From: Pedobacter segetis
Lineage (GTDB): Bacteria; Bacteroidota; Bacteroidia; Sphingobacteriales; Sphingobacteriaceae
DNA length: 64,000 nt
NCBI RefSeq assembly: GCF_016623585.1
Contig: NZ_JAEHFY010000007.1
Location: 62,001-126,000, forward strand
Reading direction: 5' to 3'
Part shown: positions 51,056 to 60,024 of the stretch, piece by piece
How positions within the stretch are numbered: position 1 is the first letter of the stretch
Layout of the letters: each line of letters begins with the position of its first letter
Notes under the pieces: model-generated
The model's database searches: none
Told to the model about the DNA's origin: nothing
What the model saw: only the letters and a program-made list of their open reading frames with translations
Translations under genes and position numbers: made by a program

Positions 51056-52972
51056 ATGCTCAAATTATTACTTGCAACTGTTTTAAGCCTCCTTTTTTTA
51101 GGTTCTAATGATCAAGATCTAGAATCTAAAAAGGTGTCTTTTGATACCGTAACAGTTGTATTTAATAGGCTGCAATCTAAAAAACCTAGTGATGCCTTGG
51201 TTGATCGGCTTAATAATTTGGCAGAAGATGTTTTAGACAAAGATTACATCCAATCCTTATCCATTTCAAAAAAATCTTTAGCCATAGCAGAAAATTTAGG
51301 CTATTTAAAAGGACAGGCAGAAGCCTTGCATATTATAGGGTCTTCCTTTAATGCCAGCGAGAATTATACCATTGCTTTAGAGCAATTAGATAGGGCGGCA
51401 TCAATTGCTAAATCTATCAATGACAGGCTTTTATTTGCTAAAATAAACAATACCAGAGGGCTTTTATTTATAAACATTGGGTATTTTAACGATGCTTTAA
51501 CCGTTTTAAAACAATCTTTGGTAGAACTTAAACAAATTGATCCTAATCATCCGTTTATTGGTGCAGTTCTTCATAATCTAGGTTATTTATACCTTAACAA
51601 AAACAACAATGTTTTGGCTATCCAATTTTTTGATCAAGCTATAAACCATAATAGCCAAAATATAAATTGGTTGGCCCAAAATTATTTTGAAAGGGCGGTT
51701 GCCAATAAAAACTTAAGCAATTACGATCAAGCTAAATCAGATGCGATAACCGCTATCAGGCTATCAGAAAAGGCAGGTAATTTTGCGCTCACTGTACAAA
51801 ACCTTAATTTATTGGGTACTATTTCTTTAAATTTTGATGAGTATAAAAAAGCCGACCAACTTTTGGATAAAGCTTTAGAACTTTCTTTTCAGCATCAGTT
51901 ATTTAAAGAAAGGTTGTTGATCTACAAGTCTTTATCACGCCTTAACGAAAAAAGCCAAAATTATAAAGCAGGTTTTAATATAGAAAAAAGCTATAATAAA
52001 CTTTATGATAGCCTTTTTAATAAAGAAAGATATAAGCAATTAGACGAGTTTAGGGTTTATTACGGAGCCAAACAAAAACAGAATGAAAACATCGCCCTAA
52101 AAAAAGCTAATCTGAACAAAGAAATTAAAATCCAGAATAAAAACTATTTTATTCTAGCTTTTGTATTCATCTTGCTTTTAACGGTTTACCTGCTTTGGCT
52201 GTTTTTTAAACGTGGCAAAAGGATGGATAACTATAATCATCTTTTAACCAAGCAAAACGAAGAGATAAATTTGCAAAAAAAGAAGTTAGAAGAATTGAGC
52301 CAATGGAAAAGCAAATTTTTTTCTATCATTTCGCATGATCTAAGGGGGCCAATTTTATCTTTAAAAGGAATGCTGTCACTTTATAACGATAAATTACTGA
52401 GCGATGATGACCTCAAGCTTTTCATGGCAGAGCTAAACAAAAATTTTGTAACCACCTCTAATTTGATGGATAATCTTTTAATGTGGTCTAAAAGCCAGAT
52501 GCAGGGACAAAAATTGGCCAAGCAAGAGATAGACGTTTCTAAAATCACGGATGAGAATTTAGATGTATTAAAGCTAAAGATAGATGATAAAAACCTTCAG
52601 GTAGAAAAAGAAATAACAGATAGTTATGCTTATGCTGATGAAGAATCTATATCTATCGTGATTAGAAATTTATTGGCAAACGCCATCAAATTTTCTAATA
52701 TAGGGGGCGTGATAACAATATCATCGCACAAAGAAAGCGACAAATTGATCGTTTGCGTAAAAGATAATGGTTTGGGAATGTCCGTAGGGCAGATTTCGAT
52801 GGTGCTTAAGCATACTTTTTATACCACAGAAGGCACAAAAAACGAAAAGGGAAGCGGTTTGGGAGTACTATTATGTGAAGAATTTGTGCGTAAAAACGGT
52901 GGAAGATTTTGGGTAGAAAGTGAGATGGGATTAGGCAGTTCTTTTTACTTTAGTTTACCTTTGAAAAAATAA
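51056..52972 (+). CDS. TPR-containing membrane sensor histidine kinase
   Basis: A 638-residue kinase. A signal peptide (LLLATVLSLLFLGSN) is followed by about seven TPR-like helical repeats (residues 55-330; for example ALHIIGSSFNASENYTIALE), one membrane helix near 365-385 (YFILAFVFILLLTVYLLWLF), a coiled coil, then the kinase with H-box FFSIISHDLRGPILSLKGML, RNLLANAIKFSNIGG and GSGLGVLLCEEFVRKNGG. The periplasmic TPR region as sensor is a common Bacteroidota layout. The gene is followed by prmC after 7 bases, so they may share a transcript. No response regulator is adjacent. Confidence 0.93.
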   Translation: MLKLLLATVLSLLFLGSNDQDLESKKVSFDTVTVVFNRLQSKKPSDALVDRLNNLAEDVLDKDYIQSLSISKKSLAIAENLGYLKGQAEALHIIGSSFNASENYTIALEQLDRAASIAKSINDRLLFAKINNTRGLLFINIGYFNDALTVLKQSLVELKQIDPNHPFIGAVLHNLGYLYLNKNNNVLAIQFFDQAINHNSQNINWLAQNYFERAVANKNLSNYDQAKSDAITAIRLSEKAGNFALTVQNLNLLGTISLNFDEYKKADQLLDKALELSFQHQLFKERLLIYKSLSRLNEKSQNYKAGFNIEKSYNKLYDSLFNKERYKQLDEFRVYYGAKQKQNENIALKKANLNKEIKIQNKNYFILAFVFILLLTVYLLWLFFKRGKRMDNYNHLLTKQNEEINLQKKKLEELSQWKSKFFSIISHDLRGPILSLKGMLSLYNDKLLSDDDLKLFMAELNKNFVTTSNLMDNLLMWSKSQMQGQKLAKQEIDVSKITDENLDVLKLKIDDKNLQVEKEITDSYAYADEESISIVIRNLLANAIKFSNIGGVITISSHKESDKLIVCVKDNGLGMSVGQISMVLKHTFYTTEGTKNEKGSGLGVLLCEEFVRKNGGRFWVESEMGLGSSFYFSLPLKK

Positions 52973-52979
52973 TTTTCTA

Positions 52980-53804
52980 TTGCAAGTAAATAAAACACAT
53001 TTTAAATCGGCTTTAAAACACCTTTATAACAATAGCGAATCTGAAATTCTTTATCAAATGTTGATGGAGAATTTGCTTAGTAAACGTGTTTTTGATACTG
53101 TTGAATTGGACCAACAAAAGCATGAAATCTATCTCAATTATTTAGATCAGTTAAAACAAGAAGTCCCAATTCAGTATATTTTGGCCATAGCAGATTTCTA
53201 TCAACTAAAATTTAAGGTAGATAAAAATGTTTTGATCCCACGGCCAGAAACAGAGGAGTTAGTGCATTTAATTATTTCTGATCATAAAAATAAAGCCGAT
53301 TTATCGATCCTAGATATTGGCACAGGTAGCGGATGTATCCCTGTTGCGTTAAAAAAGAATATTACGCAGGCAAAGGTTTACGCCATTGACATTAGTGAAA
53401 AAGCTTTGGAAATTGCTAAAGAAAATGCTCTAATAAATAGGGTAGAGGTAGATTTTATATTAGATGATGCGCTGAATTTATTGAACCAAAAATACCCTAA
53501 ATTTGATGTGATCGTAAGCAACCCACCATACATTGCAGCAAAAGAAAAGCAAGAATTACAAAAACAGGTTTTAAACCACGAGCCACATTTGGCTTTATTT
53601 GTAGATGATGAAAGCCCCTTGGTTTTTTATGATAAGATTGCTGATTTTGCCATTAACAATCTAAATAAGAACGGATTTTTATATTTTGAAATTAACCAGT
53701 ATTTAGCTTTAGAAACCAAGCAATTAATTGAAAATAAGGGATTTAAAGTTGATGTTATTAAAGATATGAATGATAATTACAGAATTATCAAGGCTAGTTT
53801 CTAG
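52980..53804 (+). CDS. prmC: Peptide chain release factor N5-glutamine methyltransferase
   Basis: A 274-residue SAM-dependent methyltransferase that modifies the GGQ glutamine of release factors RF1 and RF2. It has the PrmC N-terminal helical domain, then IPRPETEELVHLI, the SAM-binding LDIGTGSGCIPVALKK and the catalytic VSNPPYIAA motif (NPPY). The apparent start is TTG at 52980, 7 bases after the kinase stop; no in-frame ATG gives the full N-terminal domain. Its 3' end overlaps the convergent xerD by 11 bases. Confidence 0.95.
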   Translation: MQVNKTHFKSALKHLYNNSESEILYQMLMENLLSKRVFDTVELDQQKHEIYLNYLDQLKQEVPIQYILAIADFYQLKFKVDKNVLIPRPETEELVHLIISDHKNKADLSILDIGTGSGCIPVALKKNITQAKVYAIDISEKALEIAKENALINRVEVDFILDDALNLLNQKYPKFDVIVSNPPYIAAKEKQELQKQVLNHEPHLALFVDDESPLVFYDKIADFAINNLNKNGFLYFEINQYLALETKQLIENKGFKVDVIKDMNDNYRIIKASF

Positions 53805-54693
53805 GATGAAACTCTTTAATGGTCTGCTTTAAAAAATCCCTATCTAAATGGGTATAGATCTCTGTTGTGGTAATGCTTTCATGCCCTAACATTTCTTGTA
53901 TCGCCCTTAGATCTGCACCACCTTCTATTAAATGTGTAGCAAAAGAATGCCTAAACGTATGCGGACTTATATTTTTCTGTAAGCCTATTTTTTGCGCCAG
54001 GTCTTTGATCAACATAAAAACCATTATCCTACTTAGTTTGGTTCCCCTACGGTTTAAAAACATAAAATCTTCTTGCCCTTTTTTTATTTCTTGATGATTT
54101 CTTACCGTTTGCCTGTAAATAGCGATATGCTTCATTGCGGTATCACCGATAGGCACCAATCTTTCTTTATTTCCCTTTCCAGAGATTTTAATAAACTCCA
54201 CATCGGGGAAATAGTTAGATATTTTTAATTCTATCAATTCGCTTACCCGCAAACCGCTGCTGTACAAAGTTTCTAACATCGCTTTATTCCTGATGTTTTC
54301 TGGTTTGCTTAGGTCTAATGCCGCTATTAAGCCCTCAACTTCTTCAACCGTAAGTACATCTGGTAGTTTTCTCCTAGTTTTTGGTGCTTCTATTAGGGCA
54401 GAGGGGTCTTTTGTGATCAGATCTTCTATGATTAAAAATTTATAGAAAGACTTTATCCCACTGATCAACCTTGCTTGGCTTGTGGCCAACATACCCAATT
54501 GGTTAACCCATTGCAAAAGATCTTTTAGATCTTGAGTGGTTATTTTTAATGGAGCTATGCTTTTATCATGATAAATTAAAAACTGCTCTATTTTATCAAT
54601 ATCACGCAAATAAGCCTCAATAGAGTTTTTAGATAGCGAACGCTCTAATTTTAGATAATTTTTGAATGCTTTTTTTGCCGATTGCCAATCCAC
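53794..54693 (-). CDS. xerD: Site-specific tyrosine recombinase
   Basis: A XerD-type recombinase resolving chromosome dimers at dif with XerC. The frame is open to 54741, but a GTG at 54693 gives the standard N-terminus V/M-D-W-Q-S-A-K-K-A-F-K-N-Y-L and a normal 299 residues, and avoids overlapping the divergent aroQ start, so I use it. The N-terminal core-binding domain has LERSLSKNSIEAYLRDID. The catalytic residues are Arg in LYSSGLRVSELIEL, Lys in SGKGNKERLVPIG, HTFRHSFATHLIEGG (H-x-x-R), and LGHESITTTEIYTHL with His and nucleophilic Tyr. Assignment to XerD rather than XerC rests on recalled motifs. Confidence 0.92.
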   Translation of the reverse strand: MDWQSAKKAFKNYLKLERSLSKNSIEAYLRDIDKIEQFLIYHDKSIAPLKITTQDLKDLLQWVNQLGMLATSQARLISGIKSFYKFLIIEDLITKDPSALIEAPKTRRKLPDVLTVEEVEGLIAALDLSKPENIRNKAMLETLYSSGLRVSELIELKISNYFPDVEFIKISGKGNKERLVPIGDTAMKHIAIYRQTVRNHQEIKKGQEDFMFLNRRGTKLSRIMVFMLIKDLAQKIGLQKNISPHTFRHSFATHLIEGGADLRAIQEMLGHESITTTEIYTHLDRDFLKQTIKEFHPRN

Positions 54694-54729
54694 TTTTTGT
54701 TTTAAAAATTTAATGATAAGTTTGAGCGC

Positions 54730-55146
54730 ATGAAGATACAAATTATCAACGGGCCAAATTTAAACCTTTTGGGCAAACGCGAACCAGGGATTTATGGTAA
54801 CCAAGGTTTCGAGAGCTATTTTGAAGATTTAAAACGTAAATATACCGATGTAGATCTATATTATTTCCAAAGTAATGTAGAAGGAGAGATTATTGATAAA
54901 CTTCATGAAATAGGTTTTTCTTTTGATGGTGTTGTGATGAATGCGGGAGCTTACACACATACATCTGTTGCCATAGCTGATGCCGTTGCCGCTATAAAAA
55001 CACCCGTTGTTGAAGTTCATATCTCTAATGTTTATGCCAGGGAAGAATTTAGGCACCATAGCATGATGGCCAAAAATTGTAAGGGTGTTATCACGGGTTT
55101 TGGGATGATGAGCTATGAACTGGCTTTAAAGAGTTTTATGCCTTAA
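54730..55146 (+). CDS. aroQ: 3-dehydroquinate dehydratase, type II
   Basis: A 138-residue flavodoxin-like dodecameric enzyme converting 3-dehydroquinate to 3-dehydroshikimate in aromatic amino-acid synthesis. Active-site residues are visible: Arg and Tyr in NLLGKREPGIYG, Asn in VVMNAGAYTHTSVAIADA, His in VEVHISNVYAREEFRHHSMM. Length and motifs are standard. Its 3' end overlaps the convergent MFS gene by 11 bases. It is divergent from xerD with about 36 bases between the preferred starts, so the two promoters overlap. Confidence 0.97.
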   Translation: MKIQIINGPNLNLLGKREPGIYGNQGFESYFEDLKRKYTDVDLYYFQSNVEGEIIDKLHEIGFSFDGVVMNAGAYTHTSVAIADAVAAIKTPVVEVHISNVYAREEFRHHSMMAKNCKGVITGFGMMSYELALKSFMP

Positions 55147-56302
55147 CTCTTTTTTTATAAGTAAACAGATAAACAAAAACCGCACATAAAGCCATTATTG
55201 CAGAGGCGATACAGATAGATTGCCAACCTTGCCACTCCCATAATGCCAAACCAATTGCAGAACCCAGCGATGCCCCGATAAAGCTCATGGTCATTAAAAC
55301 GGTGTTTAACCTATTTCTTGCCGCAGGGTCCAAAGCATAAACCCTGGTTTGGTTGCTTACATGAACCGCTTGTTGACCCATTTCTAACAAAATAATACCT
55401 CCGATAAAAACAAAAAGCTTGGCACTAAAAAAGTAAAATATAACCTGACTTATAAAAAGAATAATTAAGCCATAGCCTACGGCAATCCTTGGGTTTGCCT
55501 TATCTCCAACGCTACCAATTAACGGTGCTGTGAAAGCTCCAACAGCACCTACCAAGCCAAATAAACCTATTTTGTCGCTCTCAAAACTATAAGGTTGTTG
55601 GGCAAGCAGTAAAACCATGTTGGTCCAAAAAGTACCAAAAATCATAAACACAAAGAAATTGATGATGGAGCTTTCTCTTAAAACAGGCTCTTTTTTTATC
55701 AAGGTGGTTAAAGAACCCATCAGCTTTTTATAACCTCCGGTAAAGGTTGGGTGGTTTTTTGGAAAACGATAGTAAATCAACCCGATTATTATGGTACAGA
55801 TGCAGGCTGCAATCCAAAACATTGTCCTCCAACCGTATAAATCGCCCACAAACCCACTTACAGTTCGAGATACCAAAATCCCTATTAAAAGTCCACTCAT
55901 TACAATGCCAATTACCTTGCCCCTGTTTTTTGGTGCAGAAAGTTGGGCTGCCAACGGTAATATCAGTTGCGGAACCACAGAACTAAATCCTATAATAAAA
56001 CAAGCAAGCTCTAAAACCCAAAATTTTGTTGCTATGGCAGCGCAAATTAAAGCTATAACGGCCAATATTGTGGTAAGTATTATTTGTTTCTTGCGCTCAA
56101 ACATATCGCCCAAAGGCACCAAAAACAACAAACCAGCTGCATAACCAGCCTGTGTTAAATATGAAGTATGCCCAGCTTGTGCAGAAGAAATATGGAAATC
56201 TTTAGCGATCAAAACAATAAGAGGTTGGCAATAATAAATGTTTGCAACAATGAAACCTGTTGCCAAGGCCATTATAATTACGTCAGATTTTTTTAATTCC
56301 AT
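55136..56302 (-). CDS. MFS transporter
   Basis: A 388-residue 12-helix secondary carrier of the major facilitator superfamily (drug:H+ antiporter-like). TM1 has ATGFIVANIYYCQPLIVLIA, the TM2-TM3 loop has LLFLVPLGDMFERKKQIILT (motif A: G-D-x-x-x-R-K), and TM5 has GKVIGIVMSGLLIGILVSRT. The QPLIVLIAKDF start is close to the YnfM/YhhS-like carriers. Substrate unknown. It follows no gene directly, being first in a small minus-strand stretch read toward aroQ, convergent with it. Confidence 0.92.
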   Translation of the reverse strand: MELKKSDVIIMALATGFIVANIYYCQPLIVLIAKDFHISSAQAGHTSYLTQAGYAAGLLFLVPLGDMFERKKQIILTTILAVIALICAAIATKFWVLELACFIIGFSSVVPQLILPLAAQLSAPKNRGKVIGIVMSGLLIGILVSRTVSGFVGDLYGWRTMFWIAACICTIIIGLIYYRFPKNHPTFTGGYKKLMGSLTTLIKKEPVLRESSIINFFVFMIFGTFWTNMVLLLAQQPYSFESDKIGLFGLVGAVGAFTAPLIGSVGDKANPRIAVGYGLIILFISQVIFYFFSAKLFVFIGGIILLEMGQQAVHVSNQTRVYALDPAARNRLNTVLMTMSFIGASLGSAIGLALWEWQGWQSICIASAIMALCAVFVYLFTYKKRVKA

Positions 56303-56310
56303 AAAAAGGT

Positions 56311-57333
56311 TTAATTTTTCCTTAAGTTTTTAAACCTTTTATTTCCTAATAAAAAATAATCTATCACTATGCTTTTATTGTACATCCCAACCAAATTTGG
56401 GGTTTTACTAATGTCCCTGTTATATTTTATGGAATGGTTATAAAAAGCTTTTATCACATGTCTGTGTGCTTTAGAAACAGCAGCAGCATTTTTAAATTTT
56501 CCATCCACCAAAAATTTTATTATGGCCAAAAAGTCTAAACAGAACCTAAAGGGGATTAAAAAGTTTGCCCGCCAAGGTTTAATGTTCTTTTTTATTAGAT
56601 AATGGTTGTTTCTAAAATTTAGGTAGGTTTTAAAAGGGCTTTCTGCGTTTAAGGTGCCTCCGCCAACATGGTAAACCATAGACTTGCCACAATACATTAC
56701 TTTGTATCCTAAGTTTTTAACTCGCCAGCAAAGGTCAATCTCTTCCATGTGGGCAAAAAACCGCTCGTCCAAACCATTTACGCGTTTCCAGACAGAAGAT
56801 TTTATAAACAAGGCACAACCAGCGGCCCAAAAAATCTCTCGGTTATCGTTATACTGCCCAACATCCTCCTCTACAAAATCAAAAATACGCCCTCTACAAA
56901 ACGGATAAGCCCATTTATCGATAAAACAACCTGCTGCGCCAGCATATTCGAAATGGTTTTTGATTAAAAGCGAACGTATTTTAGGTTGTGCAATGGCAAT
57001 TTTATCATCACTCTCCATTAAATCTATAACGGGTTTAATCCAACCCGTGGTTACTTCAACGTCAGAATTTAATAAGATAAAATAATCGGCCTTTACCTGT
57101 GCCAAAACTTTGTTATAACCTTCGGCGAAGCCAAAATTTCGCTCGTTTCTAATGATCTTTACCAATGGGAAATTATCCTTCAAGAAATTACAAGATTCAT
57201 CTGTAGAGTCGTTATCGCCAACAATAATCTGCAGGTTTGGATAAGGGCAATTAAATACGGATGGCAAAAATTTCTCCAAGTAATTTTGCCCGTTCCAGTT
57301 TAGGATCACAATGGCTACGCTAGGTTGTTCCAT
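56311..57333 (-). CDS. Glycosyltransferase family 2 (rhamnosyltransferase-like)
   Basis: The frame opens at 57396, but the family motif begins at the ATG at 57333 (MEQPSVAIVILNWNGQNYLE), which also gives a 14-base overlap with the acyltransferase gene; I take that start (340 residues). Features: GDNDSTDESCNFLKDN, FILLNSDVEVTTGW (DxD-like N-S-D), EYAGAAGCFIDKWAYP and ERFFAHMEEIDLCWRVKNLG (the E-E-x-D-x-x-x-R active-site region). It should add a sugar to a surface polysaccharide or LPS. It is co-translated with the LpxL-like acyltransferase, in line with a cell-envelope role. Confidence 0.92.
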   Translation of the reverse strand: MEQPSVAIVILNWNGQNYLEKFLPSVFNCPYPNLQIIVGDNDSTDESCNFLKDNFPLVKIIRNERNFGFAEGYNKVLAQVKADYFILLNSDVEVTTGWIKPVIDLMESDDKIAIAQPKIRSLLIKNHFEYAGAAGCFIDKWAYPFCRGRIFDFVEEDVGQYNDNREIFWAAGCALFIKSSVWKRVNGLDERFFAHMEEIDLCWRVKNLGYKVMYCGKSMVYHVGGGTLNAESPFKTYLNFRNNHYLIKKNIKPWRANFLIPFRFCLDFLAIIKFLVDGKFKNAAAVSKAHRHVIKAFYNHSIKYNRDISKTPNLVGMYNKSIVIDYFLLGNKRFKNLRKN

Positions 57334-58210
57334 TTGCCACCTCCTTTTTATATTTCCATCTTTTGTGCGACCATAGCCAGTAAGCAGGTTCTGCATTGAT
57401 CCTATCCTCTAAAATCTTGGTGTGCTTTTTTGTTATTTCTAAAGTATCCGTTTTAGAAGGATCATCGCAAACCAATTTAAAATCGCAAGTGTAATAGCCT
57501 CGTTTTGCCAAAGCGACATCACAAAATATAATGGGCGAATTTGTAGATTTTGCAATTTTTTCTAAACCCATAAAAACCGCGGTTTCTTGGTTTAAAAAAG
57601 TAACCCATGCTTGTGAATCTCCATGTGCGGGCGTTTGATCTGTTGCAAATATAGTAGAGGTTAAATCGTTCTTCCTCCTAATTATTTCTTTTAAAGATGT
57701 TTTCATCCTTATCATCTTGGCCCCGCTTTTTTCCCTCGCTTTTTTAAAAAAATCATCAAAAAAAGCATTATTCAAGGGCTTGTAAATGATCAATACGGCA
57801 GCTTTCATTGCAATAGGGGTAACTATTGCGCTCCATTCCCAATTGCCATAGTGGCCTACGGCAGATAGGTAACTTTGGCTCTTCTCTTCATATTTTCTTA
57901 ATAATTCTATATTACTGAAACTAAAGCGTTTCTCTATAAAGCTTGGTGGAGCAGAAATCATTTTAATGGTTTCTACAAATAAGTCTGCTAAGTATTTAAA
58001 AAACTTTTTTTCAATAGCCTTTAGTTCTTCTAGGCTTTTATCGGGGAAAGAGTTTTGCAAATTACTTAATACCACATGTCTTCTGTATTTGATCACATAA
58101 AAAAGAACGAGATAAATAAAATCTGACAATAGATATAGCAAGAACATGGGGAGCAGGGAGAGCAAGTACAAAAAAAATGCTGCAACATAAAAAAGCCCTC
58201 TATTTATCAT
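57320..58210 (-). CDS. LpxL/HtrB-like lysophospholipid acyltransferase
   Basis: A 296-residue membrane-anchored acyltransferase. An N-terminal helix (YVAAFFLYLLSLLPMFLLYL) is followed by the family motifs: NLQNSFPDKSLEELKAIEKK, AVGHYGNWEWSAIVTPIAMK, where H-x5-E-type catalytic residues are His and Glu in SAVGHYGNWEWS, and PAHGDSQAWVTFLNQETAVF. It should add a secondary acyl chain to lipid A. The end WLWSHKRWKYKKE matches the LpxL/LpxM signature. It overlaps the glycosyltransferase start and is divergent from wbqC. Confidence 0.93.
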   Translation of the reverse strand: MINRGLFYVAAFFLYLLSLLPMFLLYLLSDFIYLVLFYVIKYRRHVVLSNLQNSFPDKSLEELKAIEKKFFKYLADLFVETIKMISAPPSFIEKRFSFSNIELLRKYEEKSQSYLSAVGHYGNWEWSAIVTPIAMKAAVLIIYKPLNNAFFDDFFKKAREKSGAKMIRMKTSLKEIIRRKNDLTSTIFATDQTPAHGDSQAWVTFLNQETAVFMGLEKIAKSTNSPIIFCDVALAKRGYYTCDFKLVCDDPSKTDTLEITKKHTKILEDRINAEPAYWLWSHKRWKYKKEVANGTT

Positions 58211-58254
58211 TAATTTTACGGTGTAATATTATTTGCAAACATAAAAATTTTGAA

Positions 58255-58866
58255 ATGGAAAAAGGAGCTGTATTTCCTTTGTTTTATCTACCAAATGTAG
58301 AATTTTTTAATACCCTACGATCTTATAGCGAAAATGGAATCTTTTTAGAAAATAAAGAACATTACCCTAAGCAAACCTTTAGAAACAGAACCGTTATTGC
58401 TGGGCCAAATGGTAAATTAGAGTTGAGTGTGCCCATAAAAAAAGGGCGTTTACAACATACACCATATAAAGATATAAGGATAAGTAATGACGATGACTGG
58501 CAACGCATACATTGGTTAAGTTTAGGAACAAGTTATAGAAGCTCGGCCTATTTCGAGTTTTATGAAGACGATTTCGCCCCGTTTTATCAACAAAAGTTCA
58601 ATTTTTTGTTTGATTACAACCTGCAGCTTTTAGAAGTAATCCTGAAATCTATCAAAATGAAAGTTGATTATAAATTTACAGAAGAATACCATCCTCAGTA
58701 TAATGATAAAGAAGACTTTAGGTCATCATTAAATATCAGAAAACCTAGTGCTTACCAAACAAAAAAATACCATCAAGTTTTTGAGGATAGAAACCCATAT
58801 TTGAACAATATCTGTATATTGGATCTGTTGTTTAACCAAGGCCCACAGGCATCAAAGTTTTTTTAA
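58255..58866 (+). CDS. WbqC family protein
   Basis: The frame opens at 58177, but the ATG at 58255 (MEKGAVFPLFYLPNVEFF) matches the family start and avoids overlapping the divergent acyltransferase; I prefer it (203 residues). WbqC-like proteins contain a QRNRT-like motif; here it is TFRNRTVIAGPNGKLELSVP, plus WQRIHWLSLGTSYRSSAYFE. They occur in O-antigen loci or as stand-alone genes of unknown enzymatic role, sometimes linked to NTN-type hydrolase relatives. It is followed by corA 15 bases later. Confidence 0.88.
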   Translation: MEKGAVFPLFYLPNVEFFNTLRSYSENGIFLENKEHYPKQTFRNRTVIAGPNGKLELSVPIKKGRLQHTPYKDIRISNDDDWQRIHWLSLGTSYRSSAYFEFYEDDFAPFYQQKFNFLFDYNLQLLEVILKSIKMKVDYKFTEEYHPQYNDKEDFRSSLNIRKPSAYQTKKYHQVFEDRNPYLNNICILDLLFNQGPQASKFF

Positions 58867-58881
58867 ATTAAATTATCAGTT

Positions 58882-60024
58882 TTGAAAATCCCTCTTCCGA
58901 AAATCGATATTTCTAAGATCAACATTACCCAGCACAGAAGGAGAAATAACCCAGGCGAGGTCCCAGGTACTTTCTTTATTAATGAAACTGCCTTACCCAG
59001 TAAGATTTTTGTTTATTCTTATAAAGAAGATCACTTAGAAGAACTAGCGGCAAACGATATGGCTGATGCCATAAACTTTACAAAAAATCATAGAGGTTAT
59101 ACCCATTGGATAGATGTTAAGGGCTTAGGCTCTCAAAGTGTTCTGGATTTTATCCAAAAAGAATTTGATGTTAATCCTCTAGTGATGGAAGATATAGTGC
59201 ATACCCACCAACGGCCAAAAAACGAGGAATACGACCATTTTATGTTTGTGGTAAGCAGGATGTTAGAGCTAGACAAAGGGCTGCAACTCAAAAACGAACA
59301 ACTTTCTTTTCTGCTTTTTAAAGATACCCTTATCAGTTTTCAGGAAGATTATGACGATGTACTGGACCCCGTAAGAAACCGTTTAAGAAAAAACGTGAAT
59401 GGTAACATAAGGGTTTTAGGGCCCTCTTATATGCTATACGCATTAATGGATACCGTTATTGATCATTATTTTACCATCATCAATAGGTTAGGAGATGAGC
59501 TTGAAATTGTAGAGGACCATCTTTATCAAAAACCAAGAAAGCAATTGATGTACCGTATCCAAGGGGTTAAAAAGCTGATGATTACTATGAGAAGAGGATC
59601 TTGGCCAGAACGCGATAAGCTCAATGAGCTTTTAAAATCCACCAATCCTTTGATCAACGAAGAGGTTAAGTTATTTTTAAGGGATGCCTATGATCATAGT
59701 ATCCAAATTATAGATCTGATAGAAAGCATGCGTGAAACCGCCACCAGTTTGTTGGATCTATACCTTTCATTGATGAGCAATAAGATGAACGAAGTGATGA
59801 AAACCCTAACCATCATCTCGGCTATTTTTATCCCATTAACATTTATTGCCGGCATTTATGGGATGAATTTTGCCTATCAAGACCCAAAAACGGGCGAAAT
59901 ATTGAAAGACAACATGCCAGAATTATACATGCACAACGGATATATGTATGTGATGATATTGATGCTTCTGATCGCTATTGCCCAAATATGGTATTTTGCT
60001 AGAAAAGGTTGGTTTAGGGATTAA
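58882..60024 (+). CDS. corA: CorA-type magnesium/cobalt transporter
   Basis: A 380-residue channel for Mg2+ and Co2+. A large cytosolic domain (DVNPLVMEDIVHTHQRPKNE; the long helix with RIQGVKKLMITMRRGSWPE) is followed by two transmembrane helices at the C-terminus with the signature GMN in TFIAGIYGMNFAYQ. The Ile/Gln-rich pore helix and the C-terminal RKGWFRD are typical. The start seems to be TTG at 58882; no ATG is better placed. It follows wbqC by 15 bases; a functional tie is not evident. Confidence 0.95.
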   Translation: MKIPLPKIDISKINITQHRRRNNPGEVPGTFFINETALPSKIFVYSYKEDHLEELAANDMADAINFTKNHRGYTHWIDVKGLGSQSVLDFIQKEFDVNPLVMEDIVHTHQRPKNEEYDHFMFVVSRMLELDKGLQLKNEQLSFLLFKDTLISFQEDYDDVLDPVRNRLRKNVNGNIRVLGPSYMLYALMDTVIDHYFTIINRLGDELEIVEDHLYQKPRKQLMYRIQGVKKLMITMRRGSWPERDKLNELLKSTNPLINEEVKLFLRDAYDHSIQIIDLIESMRETATSLLDLYLSLMSNKMNEVMKTLTIISAIFIPLTFIAGIYGMNFAYQDPKTGEILKDNMPELYMHNGYMYVMILMLLIAIAQIWYFARKGWFRD

